A stretch of 64,000 nucleotides of DNA from Actinosynnema sp040640215 (GTDB taxonomy: Bacteria; Actinomycetota; Actinomycetes; Mycobacteriales; Pseudonocardiaceae): contig NZ_JBFABG010000003.1 of NCBI RefSeq assembly GCF_040640215.1, positions 667,782 to 731,781 of the forward strand. The letters are read 5' to 3'. The notes under the pieces were generated by a model. The model was not told the origin of the DNA. It was given only the letters and a program-made list of their open reading frames with translations, and made no database searches. Below are positions 15,436 to 23,392 of the stretch, piece by piece. How positions within the stretch are numbered: the stretch's first letter is position 1; every line of letters begins with the position of its first letter. A program made the position numbers and the translations under genes.

Positions 15436-16803
15436 ATGGCTGAACTGCCTTCGGGCACGTCCCGGCGTTCGGTCGGGTGGGAGTTCCGCACCGTGCGGTG
15501 GCTGGTCCGCCATCCCGGTGCGGTTGTCGGTCCCGGCGCTGTGGGGGCCTCGGCGGCCGAACTAGGCGCGACCGCTACCGGCGGTGTTGTCAGCGGACTG
15601 GTGCTCGGCGCGGCGGCTTGGTACCGGGGGCATCCGGACACGTTCGACGTGTGGGCTGCCCCGGTGCTGCGGGCGTGGCGGCGTCGGTGGGCCGGTGCCT
15701 ACGGCGGCCGGCGGTGGGTGAACCTGATGGGCTCGTGCGGGCTGACCAAGGTGCACCACAAGACCGGCGAAATGTTGGTGCCGCGCGTGTTGCGGGTCCG
15801 TGCCTGGTCTCCGTCGATCGACACGGTTCGGGTTCGCCTGGTGCCCGGTCAGGCGTTGCGGGCGTTCTCGGCGGTGTTGCCGGAGCTCGCGGCGACGCTC
15901 AAGGCCGAACGGGTCGCGGTCGAACAAGGGCGACCCGGTGAGGTTGTGCTCATCGTCCAGCGGGACGAACCGTTCGACCGGGTCATTCCCGCGCCGGCCA
16001 TGCCGGAGTCGTCCGACGCCGTCGACCTGCGGTCGTTGTGCCTCGGCGAGACGGAGCTGGGCGGGGAGTGGCGTGAGCCGCTGATCGGCACGCACCACCT
16101 GACGGCCGGTGCGACCGGGGCGGGCAAGAACTCGGTCGTCATGGCGAAGCTGCGGGCGGTCGCGCCGATGATCCGTGACAGCCTGGTGCGGCCGTGGGTG
16201 TGCGACCCAAAGCTGTTCGAGTTCGTGGCCCTGCGGCCGATCCTGGACGGTCGGTACGCGGACAGCCCGGAGGACTGCGCCGAGTTGATCGCACGGTTTG
16301 TGTCGAACATGGAACGCAAACAGAAGCGGTTGCAGCGCAAGGGAAAGCGCGGCGTTCCCGTGTCGCGTGAACATCCCGTGGACTGGCTGATCCTGGATGA
16401 GGTCGGCTTCCTGATGTCGTACAACGCGGAGTACGCGCACGAGATCACCGACGCGTGCGCGGTCATCTCCTCGATGGGCCGCGCGACGAACGACGTGATC
16501 GACGTCTATGTGCAGGAGCCGTCCAAGGACGTGCTCCCGGTCCGTGACCTATTGCCGCACAGGGTGTGCCTGCGCGTCACGAGCGAACGTCACCCCGACA
16601 TGGTCCTGGGCGACGGTGCCCGCGAGCGCGGGGCGATTGCCGACGAAATCGCCGCTGACGGGTCCTCGGCCGGTATCGGGTTCCGGGTCGACGGCCGGTC
16701 CCGCTCGCCTCGGCGGGTGCGTGCGGCCTACACCAGTGACGCGGACATTGACGAACTCGTGGCCTTCGTCAAGGGCGGTCCCGGCCTGCGTTCTGTCGCC
16801 TGA
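15436..16803 (+). CDS. TraB/FtsK-type conjugative DNA translocase
   Basis: 455 residues. A weakly hydrophobic segment (about 29-63) may anchor it in the membrane. The motor domain has a P-loop GATGAGKN (225-232) and Walker B VDWLILDEVGF (315-325). In Streptomyces, TraB hexamers move double-stranded element DNA between mycelial cells after binding clt repeats. The start at 15436 follows AGAGGGGG. The P-loop has Asn where most ATPases have Ser/Thr, followed by Ser; related TraB proteins often carry GKG at this place, so it is probably a family variant. It heads the 16831/17283 genes, with 27 bp to the next. Confidence 0.88.
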   Translation: MAELPSGTSRRSVGWEFRTVRWLVRHPGAVVGPGAVGASAAELGATATGGVVSGLVLGAAAWYRGHPDTFDVWAAPVLRAWRRRWAGAYGGRRWVNLMGSCGLTKVHHKTGEMLVPRVLRVRAWSPSIDTVRVRLVPGQALRAFSAVLPELAATLKAERVAVEQGRPGEVVLIVQRDEPFDRVIPAPAMPESSDAVDLRSLCLGETELGGEWREPLIGTHHLTAGATGAGKNSVVMAKLRAVAPMIRDSLVRPWVCDPKLFEFVALRPILDGRYADSPEDCAELIARFVSNMERKQKRLQRKGKRGVPVSREHPVDWLILDEVGFLMSYNAEYAHEITDACAVISSMGRATNDVIDVYVQEPSKDVLPVRDLLPHRVCLRVTSERHPDMVLGDGARERGAIADEIAADGSSAGIGFRVDGRSRSPRRVRAAYTSDADIDELVAFVKGGPGLRSVA

Positions 16804-16830
16804 ATCCCTTTTCGCACTTGGAGTCTTGTC

Positions 16831-17286
16831 ATGTCCAACTCGCTGGACCGGATCATTCGCACCCTGCGGTCGTTCATGCGCACCTCGGGCCTGCCCCGGC
16901 CGGACCGACTGGTCATCTTCGGCCGGTCCGGCTCGGTGCACGCCGAGTTTGCGTCCGGCACCGCGCCGGACCGCCTGGCCGCGCTGCTGCTCTGGGTCAC
17001 CCGGCTCGACGGGCTGACCCTCACGTGGACGTTGCGTCCAGACAACACCCTCACGGTCTCGGCCACCGCCCGGAACCGAACAGGGCTGGCATTCGGCCTC
17101 ACGGCCTCGGTGACGACGTCCGACCTCGACGGTGTGCGGACGGACAAAGCTGCGGTGACCATCGGCCCATTCCGCCTGGTGCCGATGGTGGTCGAGCCGG
17201 TGACCTTCGACGAGGTCGTGCGCCTGGTCCACCTCGGCCGCTCCGTGGCTGCACGTCGTGCCCGTGCGGCGGGACTCGCGGCATGA
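16831..17286 (+). CDS. Conserved AICE hypothetical protein
   Basis: 151 residues starting MSNSLDRIIRTLRSFMRTSG, followed by a strand-rich part (LVIFGRSGSVHAEFASG, LTLTWTLRPDNTLTVSATAR). It sits directly after the FtsK-like translocase and overlaps the next gene as ATGA, so it is part of the transfer/spread operon. No catalytic motif is visible. A structural or accessory role in transfer is inferred from position only. Confidence 0.6.
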   Translation: MSNSLDRIIRTLRSFMRTSGLPRPDRLVIFGRSGSVHAEFASGTAPDRLAALLLWVTRLDGLTLTWTLRPDNTLTVSATARNRTGLAFGLTASVTTSDLDGVRTDKAAVTIGPFRLVPMVVEPVTFDEVVRLVHLGRSVAARRARAAGLAA

Positions 17287-18032
17287 CGGTTCCCGAGGAC
17301 GGGCCTGCCGAGACTCGGAGCGTGCGCAAGCTGCGGGCACGCCTCGCCGAGTCACACCAACTGCACGGCCTGGCCTCGGACCCGTTGCTGCACGCGGTGC
17401 GCCTGGACCGCTTCCGCGTCTCCATCACCCGTTCCATGTGGTTCTTCCTGGCGCTCGGCCTCGGGTTCACCACGACAGGCGTGCACGAGTTCCTGGCCGG
17501 ACACCTCTCGGCGGGTGATGCGTTGTGGTGGGGCGCTTGGCTGGTGGAACCGGCCCTGGCGGGCATCCTCGTCACGCTGCTGCGCTGGGAAGCCGAGATG
17601 TTGTCTCGGGGCCTGGCCGTCGACGCCCGTCCGGTGGTCTGGCTGAAACGGGTCCTGCTCGGCGCGACGCTCGTCACCAACGTGTGGTCATCACTCCGGC
17701 CACCGGTCGAGTACGGCGTGGTGTTCCTGCACCTGGTGGTGCCCCTCGTCGTGTTTCTCATCGCCGAAGTCGTGCCGGTCATCCAGCACCGATGCAACGA
17801 AGCCCGGGACCGGATCGCTACCAACGCCCCGGCCGCGCCGGCTGATCGCGCGGTCCCTGCCGCACCTCGTGGGGCGTTGAAGCTCCCGACGCATCTGCAA
17901 GCCGTTCTCGGTGCCAAAGCGGCCCAGGTGCGCCAGGAGGGCCGAGCCGTGACACCCGCTGACGTCCAAGCGGCCGTCAACGTCCCAGACGCCTTCGCAG
18001 TGGCGCTCGCCGACCAGTTCAACGCCGCTTGA
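17283..18032 (+). CDS. Spd-like membrane protein (plasmid spread)
   Basis: 249 residues. Four hydrophobic segments are visible (WFFLALGLGFTTTGVHEF; WGAWLVEPALAGILVTLL; VLLGATLVTNVWSS; VVFLHLVVPLVVFLIAEVVP), followed by a charged cytoplasmic tail with VTPADVQAAVNVPDAFAVAL. This resembles SpdB2-type proteins, which with TraB drive intramycelial spreading in Streptomyces. ATG 17283 overlaps the previous stop. It is the last gene before rep. Confidence 0.7.
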   Translation: MTVPEDGPAETRSVRKLRARLAESHQLHGLASDPLLHAVRLDRFRVSITRSMWFFLALGLGFTTTGVHEFLAGHLSAGDALWWGAWLVEPALAGILVTLLRWEAEMLSRGLAVDARPVVWLKRVLLGATLVTNVWSSLRPPVEYGVVFLHLVVPLVVFLIAEVVPVIQHRCNEARDRIATNAPAAPADRAVPAAPRGALKLPTHLQAVLGAKAAQVRQEGRAVTPADVQAAVNVPDAFAVALADQFNAA

Positions 18033-18117
18033 TCCATCACCAGCACCTCAGCAGGGCATGACCAGCAACACCCGGTCATGCCCTTCGTTCTTCACGACCT
18101 TCGGAAGGGGGAGCCTC

Positions 18118-19476
18118 TTGGTCCTCACGCTTCACGACCGCATCGCGGACAGGGTCAGGCGGGCCGACTACCGGGATTGGCGCGACAAGGTCACCGCCAT
18201 CGGCGGGTGCGCCCAACCGATCCGGCTGTCCGGGTCCTGGCAGCTCCACAACCACAACTCGACTCAAGTCCTGGCCCACCTGGGCGGGAACGTCATGGTG
18301 CCGTGCGGGAACCGGCGGGCCTCGGTCTGCCAAGCCTGCTCGGACCGCTACTCGGCTGACGCCTACCACCTCATGCGCGCGGGCCTGGCCGGCGGCAGCA
18401 AAGGCGTCCCGGTGACGGTTGCCGAGAAGCCACGGGTGTTCGCCACGCTCACGGCCCCGTCATTCGGAGCGGTCCACAACCGGCCCACCACCCGCACCGG
18501 CAAGGCCCGGCCGTGCACCGGGTGCGGCGGCTTCCACCACCCCGACGACCCGCGCATCGGCGCACCCGTCGCCCCCGGTGCCTACGACTACGTCGGAGCG
18601 GTCCTGTGGCAGGCACACGCCGGGAAGCTCTGGCACCGGTTCACCATCGCCCTACGGCGTCATCTGGCCCGTGGCGTGGGGTTGACGGTGCGCGAGTTCC
18701 GGCACCATGCCCGGATCTCGTACGCGAAGGTCGCCGAATACCAGCGGCGCGGCCTGGTCCACTTCCACGCCGTCATCCGCGTCGACGGACCGGACGGCTC
18801 TACCGACCCCGCACCCGCCTGGGCCACCGCCGCCCTGGTCGACCACGCGGTGCGCCAAGCGGCCCGGTCCGTCCTGGTGGTCACACACCGACCGGACGGC
18901 GTCGTACTCGAACTGGCCTGGGGCGAACAGGTCGACGTCCGCCCCATCCGGGCAAGCACGGCGGCAGAACTGGAAGACCAGGCGGGCGCGGTCACTGACG
19001 CCCGACTCGCCGGCTACGTCGCCAAGTACGCCACCAAAGGCACCGGCGCACGGGACACCCCGGACCGGCCGATCAGGTCGCAGCTCGACATCGACCACCT
19101 CCGGGTCTCCACACACCACCGACGCCTGATCCAGACCGCGTGGGACCTCGGCGACCTCGGGTTCTACGCGGATCTGAACCTGCGGAAGTGGGCGCACATG
19201 CTCGGCTTTCGCGGCCACTTCCTCACCAAGTCCAAGCACTACAGCACCACCTTCAAACGCATTCGCGAAGACCGCCGGGCCTTCCGAGCGGCCGAAGTGC
19301 TCGACCGTCTCGGCCTCCAGGCGCAGGACGTGATCGTCGTCAACGACTGGGCCTTCACCGGCTCCGGTTACACCAACGACGCCGAACGCGAACTCGCCAC
19401 CGCACTCGGCGAACGACTCCGCAATCAACGACAACGCAAGTACAGCGACGAGGGGGAGAAATGGAGCACCGAATAG
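18118..19476 (+). CDS. Rolling-circle replication initiator (RepSA-like)
   Basis: About 452 residues. A zinc-binding part (CGNRRASVCQACSDRY, then CTGCGGFHHPDD) precedes the nickase core with the HUH motif HFHAVIRVDG (in RGLVHFHAV) and a downstream YVAKYATKGTG, whose Tyr would be the nicking residue. These are the features of RepSA/RepAM-type initiators of replicating AICEs and Streptomyces plasmids. TTG 18118 is chosen because GAAGGGGGAG lies 6 nt upstream; ATG 18058 is in frame but lacks a site. It overlaps xis by 16 bp. The double-strand origin is probably in or near this gene. Confidence 0.85.
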   Translation: MVLTLHDRIADRVRRADYRDWRDKVTAIGGCAQPIRLSGSWQLHNHNSTQVLAHLGGNVMVPCGNRRASVCQACSDRYSADAYHLMRAGLAGGSKGVPVTVAEKPRVFATLTAPSFGAVHNRPTTRTGKARPCTGCGGFHHPDDPRIGAPVAPGAYDYVGAVLWQAHAGKLWHRFTIALRRHLARGVGLTVREFRHHARISYAKVAEYQRRGLVHFHAVIRVDGPDGSTDPAPAWATAALVDHAVRQAARSVLVVTHRPDGVVLELAWGEQVDVRPIRASTAAELEDQAGAVTDARLAGYVAKYATKGTGARDTPDRPIRSQLDIDHLRVSTHHRRLIQTAWDLGDLGFYADLNLRKWAHMLGFRGHFLTKSKHYSTTFKRIREDRRAFRAAEVLDRLGLQAQDVIVVNDWAFTGSGYTNDAERELATALGERLRNQRQRKYSDEGEKWSTE

Positions 19477-19652
19477 AAGTCACGCTGGTCACCGTGCAGG
19501 CAGCGGCCGACATGATGTCGGTCAGCCGATGGTCGGTCTACCGGTTGATTTGGGATAACGCCATCCAGTCTGTCCAAGTAGGACGGAGTCGCAGGGTGGT
19601 CAAGGCTTCACTGGACGCCTACGTCCGCGATCTCATTGAGGAGGCGGCGTAG
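19461..19652 (+). CDS. Excisionase (Xis), MerR-like HTH
   Basis: 63 residues: LVTVQAAADMMSVSRWSVYR, LIWDNAIQSVQVGRSRRVVK, DAYVRDLIEEAA. This is the excisionase/HTH-17 pattern, with a helix-turn-helix followed by a wing. ATG 19461 has AGGGGGAG immediately upstream. It overlaps rep by 16 bp and its stop codon shares a G with the GTG start of int, giving a tightly coupled rep-xis-int operon as in pSAM2. Xis directs Int toward excision. Confidence 0.85.
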   Translation: MEHRIEVTLVTVQAAADMMSVSRWSVYRLIWDNAIQSVQVGRSRRVVKASLDAYVRDLIEEAA

Positions 19653-20974
19653 TGGCCGGCAAGACGACTCTCGCAACGCCCGACCCCGACGACTCGGGCA
19701 AGCGTCGGAAGAAGGCGAAACCTCGCAAGCGCGCCAACGGCGAAGGGCACGCTCGGGAGCGGAAAGACGGCCGCTTCGAAGCTCAGGTGTTCGTCACGAC
19801 CAGCGACGGTGGGCGTAAGCGCGTCAGCGTCTACGGCAAGTCGTACGACCAGTGCCAGGACGAGCTCACGAAGCTGCGCGACCAGGAGCGGCAGGGCTTG
19901 CCGGCGGTCACCACCACCATGACCGTGGGCGAGTACCTGACGTTCTGGCTCTACCAGGTCGCTGAACCGGGCATCCGCCGAACCACCTTCACCACGTACG
20001 AAGGTGCGGTTCGGCTGCACATCATCCCCGGCATCGGCAAGCGCAAGCTCAAGCAGTTGCAGGCCGTGCACATCCGGACCTGGCTCAACGGGCTGCGCAC
20101 CAAGTGCCAGTGCTGCGCGCAGGGCAAGGACGCCAAACGCGCCGAGGCACCGGACGTGCCCGCCAAGTGTTGCGCCAAGGCTACGCCGGAGTGCTGCGGC
20201 GAGTACCTGTCCGCAAGCTCGATCCGCCATCTCCTGAGGGTTCTCAGGGCCGCGTTGCAGAACGCCGTGAACGAGCAAGAGTTGATCGCACGCAACGTCG
20301 CCCGCATGGTCAAGCTGAACGTCACCGACCCGCACAAGGTCCGTGCGCTCACCGACGTGGAAGCGCGTCAGGTGCTCGTGGTCGCCAAGCAGCACCGGCT
20401 GTACGCACTCTGGGCGGTGGCGCTGGCCATCGGGCTTCGGCGCGGTGAGGCCCTGGGGCTCTCGTGGAACGACATCGACATGGTCAGGAAGCGGGTCACC
20501 ATCCGCCAGGCACTCCACCGGGTGGACAAGCAACTGAAGCTGGAAGAGGTGAAAACTGACGAATCCAATGCCACGATTCCCCTACCGGGACAGTTGGTGA
20601 GGGTCCTCAAAGAACACCGAATGAACCAGCTTCAAGAGCGCTTCGAGGCCGGCGACGCGTGGCAGGAAACCGGGCTCGTCTTCACGACCACCATGGGCGG
20701 CCCGATCGAGCCGCGCAACGTGAACCGCATGTTCGCCCGGCTTTGCACCCAAGCCAACGTCCGCCAAGTACGGGTGCACGACCTCCGTCACTCGTGCGCA
20801 ACGCTGCTGTTCTCGATGGGAGTCGACGCGGCGACCGTGCAGCGCGTCCTGCGGCACAGCTCCATCACCGTCACCACCAGCACCTACGTGGAGGTCATCG
20901 AACGAGTCCAACGGGACGCGTTGGACGGGATGGATGCGTTCTTCCAGGACGGTGACGACGAGGGGTCGGCGTAG
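19652..20974 (+). CDS. int: Tyrosine integrase of the AICE
   Basis: 440 residues. Arm-binding N-terminus, SAM-like core-binding domain and catalytic domain with R263 (GLRRGEAL), K301, H376xxR379 (VHDLRHS), H402 (LRHSS) and nucleophile Y412 (TSTYVEV). A Cys-rich insertion at about 152-182 (CQCC, KCCAK, ECCGEY) interrupts the core-binding domain and could bind zinc. The gene starts at the last base of the xis stop codon. It lies 100 bp from the tRNA-Ala attachment site, next to which are 12-bp arm-type repeats. It is distinct from the integrase at 318-1502. Confidence 0.93.
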   Translation: MAGKTTLATPDPDDSGKRRKKAKPRKRANGEGHARERKDGRFEAQVFVTTSDGGRKRVSVYGKSYDQCQDELTKLRDQERQGLPAVTTTMTVGEYLTFWLYQVAEPGIRRTTFTTYEGAVRLHIIPGIGKRKLKQLQAVHIRTWLNGLRTKCQCCAQGKDAKRAEAPDVPAKCCAKATPECCGEYLSASSIRHLLRVLRAALQNAVNEQELIARNVARMVKLNVTDPHKVRALTDVEARQVLVVAKQHRLYALWAVALAIGLRRGEALGLSWNDIDMVRKRVTIRQALHRVDKQLKLEEVKTDESNATIPLPGQLVRVLKEHRMNQLQERFEAGDAWQETGLVFTTTMGGPIEPRNVNRMFARLCTQANVRQVRVHDLRHSCATLLFSMGVDAATVQRVLRHSSITVTTSTYVEVIERVQRDALDGMDAFFQDGDDEGSA

Positions 20975-20980
20975 CTGGCC

Positions 20981-21004
20981 GTTGCGGTCGGAATTGCGGT
21001 CAAA
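20981..21004. repeat. Right-end 12-bp arm-type repeats
   Basis: Two units with core TTGCGGTC (20981-20992 and 20993-21004), 12 bp apart, directly after int. They match the pair at 8186-8209 in core, spacing and relative orientation, supporting a role in Int or Xis binding. Confidence 0.65.
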
Positions 21005-21035
21005 AGCCGCCTACCATGATCGGTAGGCGGCTTTT
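21002..21035. terminator. Bidirectional terminator between int and tRNA-Ala
   Basis: A perfect 14-bp stem AAAAGCCGCCTACC / GGTAGGCGGCTTTT around a 6-nt loop, with A and T runs at its base. It can terminate int rightward and tRNA-Ala leftward, and replaces the terminator left behind at 8001-8039. Confidence 0.85.
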
Positions 21036-21073
21036 CATCAAGTTAAACACGTGCGACCTGCAAGGTTACACAC

Positions 21074-21116
21074 GTGGAGCTGAGGGGACTCGAACCCCTG
21101 ACCCTCACACTGCCAG
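21074..21116 (-). repeat. attR: 43-bp direct repeat within tRNA-Ala
   Basis: Identical to 8059-8101. It restores the T-arm, acceptor 3' strand and anticodon half of the tRNA, so integration leaves the tRNA functional. Divergence begins within the anticodon stem, where the crossover core is expected. Confidence 0.93.
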
Positions 21117-21147
21117 TGTGATGCGCTACCAGCTGCGCCACAGCCCC
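21075..21147 (-). tRNA. tRNA-Ala (anticodon GGC)
   Basis: 73 nt on the minus strand. Acceptor GGGGCTG pairs with CAGCTCC, discriminator A. The D-arm begins GGCGCAGC. The anticodon loop TGGCAGT gives GGC (alanine GCC). T-arm GGGTTCGAGTCCC-like loop present. CCA is not encoded. Its 3' half comes from the integrated element. Confidence 0.95.
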
Positions 21148-21270
21148 GTGCTTCCACGTTTCCCGGCGGCCGGGGCCGCCGTTCTCGTGTGGCAATACCG
21201 TACAACACCGGCCCCCGCCGATGGAAATCGGGGGTACCGCCGCGACGTTCCGGCTGCTAGACCGGGGTGC

Positions 21271-22563
21271 ATGGGTGTCACGTCGTTGGTCGAGCCGGAT
21301 GCCGAGGGGGTGCGCCCCTCGGTTCGTCGCCAGGTGCAGGAGCGGCGGCTGCGGGGGTTGGTGGGGCGGCTGTTGGCGGCCGGTGGGGTGCAGGGCGGGC
21401 GGTTGCGGGCGGCGGGGGTGGGGGATGCCGTCGATGTTTCGCTGGATGGGCTGTCGCGGTTGCCGTTCGTGACCAAGCAGGACCTTTGGGAAAACTATCC
21501 CGACGGGTTCCAGATCGACGAGCGCATTGTCTGCATTCACGGCTCTTCCGGCACCGGTGGGCGTCCTACCCTGATTTCCTACACCGCCCACGACGTCGAC
21601 GTCTGGGCGTCGGTCATGGCGCGTGCGCTCGGCGGGGCCGGGGCGACTTCGCGGAGCATCATCCACAACGCCTACGGGTACGGGCTGTTCACCGGTGGGC
21701 TGGGGGTTCACCACGGTGGGATGCGGCTCGGGGCCACGGTGGTTCCGCTGTCGGGTGGCATGACCGAGCGGCAGGTGCGGTTGATCGCCGACCTTCGTCC
21801 GGATGTGTTGTGCTGCACGCCTTCCTACGCCGTTCACCTCGGCGAGGCGTTGCGGCACAACGGGGTTGAGCCGTCGTTCCGGGTCGGGGTGTTCGGGGCC
21901 GAACCCTGGACGGACGGGATGCGGGAGCAGATCCAGGGGTTGCTCGGGCTTACCGCGCTCGACATCTACGGGCTGTCGGAGATCATCGGGCCCGGCGTGG
22001 CCTGCGAATCGCTCGACTCCCGGGGGATGTTGAACGTCGCCGAGGACCACTTCTTCGTCGAGGCCGTCGACCTCGACGGCAACCCGGTCCCCGACGGCAC
22101 CCCGGGCGAGCTCGTCTTCACCACGCTCACCAAGACCGGGATGCCGCTCCTGCGCTACCGGACCGGTGACGTGGCCACGCTGGCCGGCCCGGTCGAGGGC
22201 AGCCCGCGCACGCTGCGCCGGATGAGCAAGGTGCTGGGACGCCGGGACGACATGCTGGTGGTGCGCGGCATCAACGTGTTCCCCACCGAGATCGAGAGCG
22301 TGGTCCTGGCCGACCCCCGGGTGGGCCCGCATTACCTGATCGTGGAGGACCGCCGCGCCCGCCCCGAGCTGTGGGTGGTGGTCGAGGGCTCCTCGGACGA
22401 GAACCTGGCCCGGGATCTGACCGACGCGCTGCGTGCGCGGCTCGGCGTCACGTGCAAGGTCGTGGTCGCGCCGGACGGGACCGTGCCGCGCGCGGAGACC
22501 GGCAAAGCACGGCGGTTGGCCCGCTGGAACGAGGGCCAACCGCCGGTCGCCGGTCTGCTCTAG
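21271..22563 (+). CDS. Phenylacetate-CoA ligase-like adenylate-forming enzyme
   Basis: 430 residues of the PaaK branch of the AMP-binding superfamily: P-loop-like HGSSGTGGRPTLISYT, adenosine motif FGAEPWTDGM, DIYGLSEIIGPGVA, RTGDVATL, and a C-terminal AMP-binding_C-like domain with RGINVFPTEIESV. These enzymes activate aryl acids as CoA thioesters. ATG 21271 opens the conserved part; the frame extends upstream without support. It is the first chromosomal gene past the AICE and stands alone. The substrate cannot be assigned, since no paa catabolic genes are adjacent. Confidence 0.85.
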   Translation: MGVTSLVEPDAEGVRPSVRRQVQERRLRGLVGRLLAAGGVQGGRLRAAGVGDAVDVSLDGLSRLPFVTKQDLWENYPDGFQIDERIVCIHGSSGTGGRPTLISYTAHDVDVWASVMARALGGAGATSRSIIHNAYGYGLFTGGLGVHHGGMRLGATVVPLSGGMTERQVRLIADLRPDVLCCTPSYAVHLGEALRHNGVEPSFRVGVFGAEPWTDGMREQIQGLLGLTALDIYGLSEIIGPGVACESLDSRGMLNVAEDHFFVEAVDLDGNPVPDGTPGELVFTTLTKTGMPLLRYRTGDVATLAGPVEGSPRTLRRMSKVLGRRDDMLVVRGINVFPTEIESVVLADPRVGPHYLIVEDRRARPELWVVVEGSSDENLARDLTDALRARLGVTCKVVVAPDGTVPRAETGKARRLARWNEGQPPVAGLL

Positions 22564-22566
22564 GGA

Positions 22567-23325
22567 CTACTTCACCAGGTTGGTGAGCCAGTCCTTGTCT
22601 TCGAAGTCGACCGCCTGGTCGTCCTTGGCGACGGTAGGCGTGCCCCCGAAGTACGACGTGGCGCGCACCTTGTCCAGTTCCGCCTGGGCGTCCGCGACGT
22701 GCGTGTCACCGTCGACGCAGGTCTTGAACGCCGGGTCGGAGATGCCGAGGTCGGTCCCGAGCTGCACCAGCTCCTGCTTGGTGTAGCCGGGGCCGCCCTC
22801 GTCGGGCTGCTTGGCGAACAGCGACTCGTGGTACTGCCAGAACTTGTCCTGGTCGGCGGCGCACAGCGCGGCGTTGGCGGAGTCCTTCGAGTACCCCTCG
22901 GGGCTGGACATCCGGATCAGGAACGGCAGCGCGTGGTAGCGGACCCGCAGCGTGCCCTTCTCGATCTCCTGCTCGATCTGCTCGCCGTAGATCTTCTTGA
23001 ACTGCCCGCAGGCGGGGCACAGGAAGTCCTCGTACAGGTCGATCGTGACCTTCGCCGAGTCCTGGCCGACGACCACGACGCCACCTTCGCGCTTGACCGG
23101 CGCGGACACGGGGGCCACGTTGTCCGCCGGGGTGAGCGCGTCGGTCGAGGAACCCGACTTCGTCCAGATGACGCCGCCGACCACGACCAGCGCGAGCACG
23201 ACGACGACCACGACGCCGATGATCACCTTGGTCCGGTCGCCCCGGGCACCCCGTGCCGCGGCGACGGCCTTCGCGGCCTGGTGCTCCTGCTTCTTCTTCC
23301 GAGCGTTCCGCTCAGCGCCACCCAC
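22567..23325 (-). CDS. Membrane-anchored DsbA-like thioredoxin-fold protein
   Basis: 252 residues. A basic cytoplasmic N-terminus rich in Lys/Arg, one membrane segment (about 34-53, IIGVVVVVVLALVVVGGVIW), then an extracytoplasmic DsbA/thioredoxin_4 domain with active site CPAC (103-106) after DLYEDFL and a cis-Pro loop GTPTV. It resembles the Dsb-like oxidoreductases of actinobacteria that introduce disulfides in exported proteins. The GTG start has GGAAGGGA upstream. It is convergent with the ligase gene, with 3 bp between stops. Confidence 0.88.
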   Translation of the reverse strand: MGGAERNARKKKQEHQAAKAVAAARGARGDRTKVIIGVVVVVVLALVVVGGVIWTKSGSSTDALTPADNVAPVSAPVKREGGVVVVGQDSAKVTIDLYEDFLCPACGQFKKIYGEQIEQEIEKGTLRVRYHALPFLIRMSSPEGYSKDSANAALCAADQDKFWQYHESLFAKQPDEGGPGYTKQELVQLGTDLGISDPAFKTCVDGDTHVADAQAELDKVRATSYFGGTPTVAKDDQAVDFEDKDWLTNLVK

Positions 23326-23392
23326 GTCGTCGATCCCTTCCGGTCACCTGCCGCCGGAGGCTACCGAGGGATGCTGAGCGGAAGCTGAGTGC

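Larger units (their letters stand above)
8059..21116 (+). mobile_element. pSAM2-like AICE integrated in tRNA-Ala(GGC)
   Basis: About 13.06 kb between 43-bp perfect direct repeats, the right one being the 3' part of an intact tRNA-Ala. It contains every expected AICE module: integrase next to the tRNA, excisionase, RepSA-like rolling-circle initiator with an HUH motif, a TraB/FtsK translocase for double-stranded DNA transfer, a Spd-like membrane protein, a GntR repressor, an XRE/TPR regulator, small conserved genes, and a HEPN protein as cargo. All core genes look intact, so autonomous excision, replication and mycelial transfer are plausible, though not shown. Confidence 0.9.
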
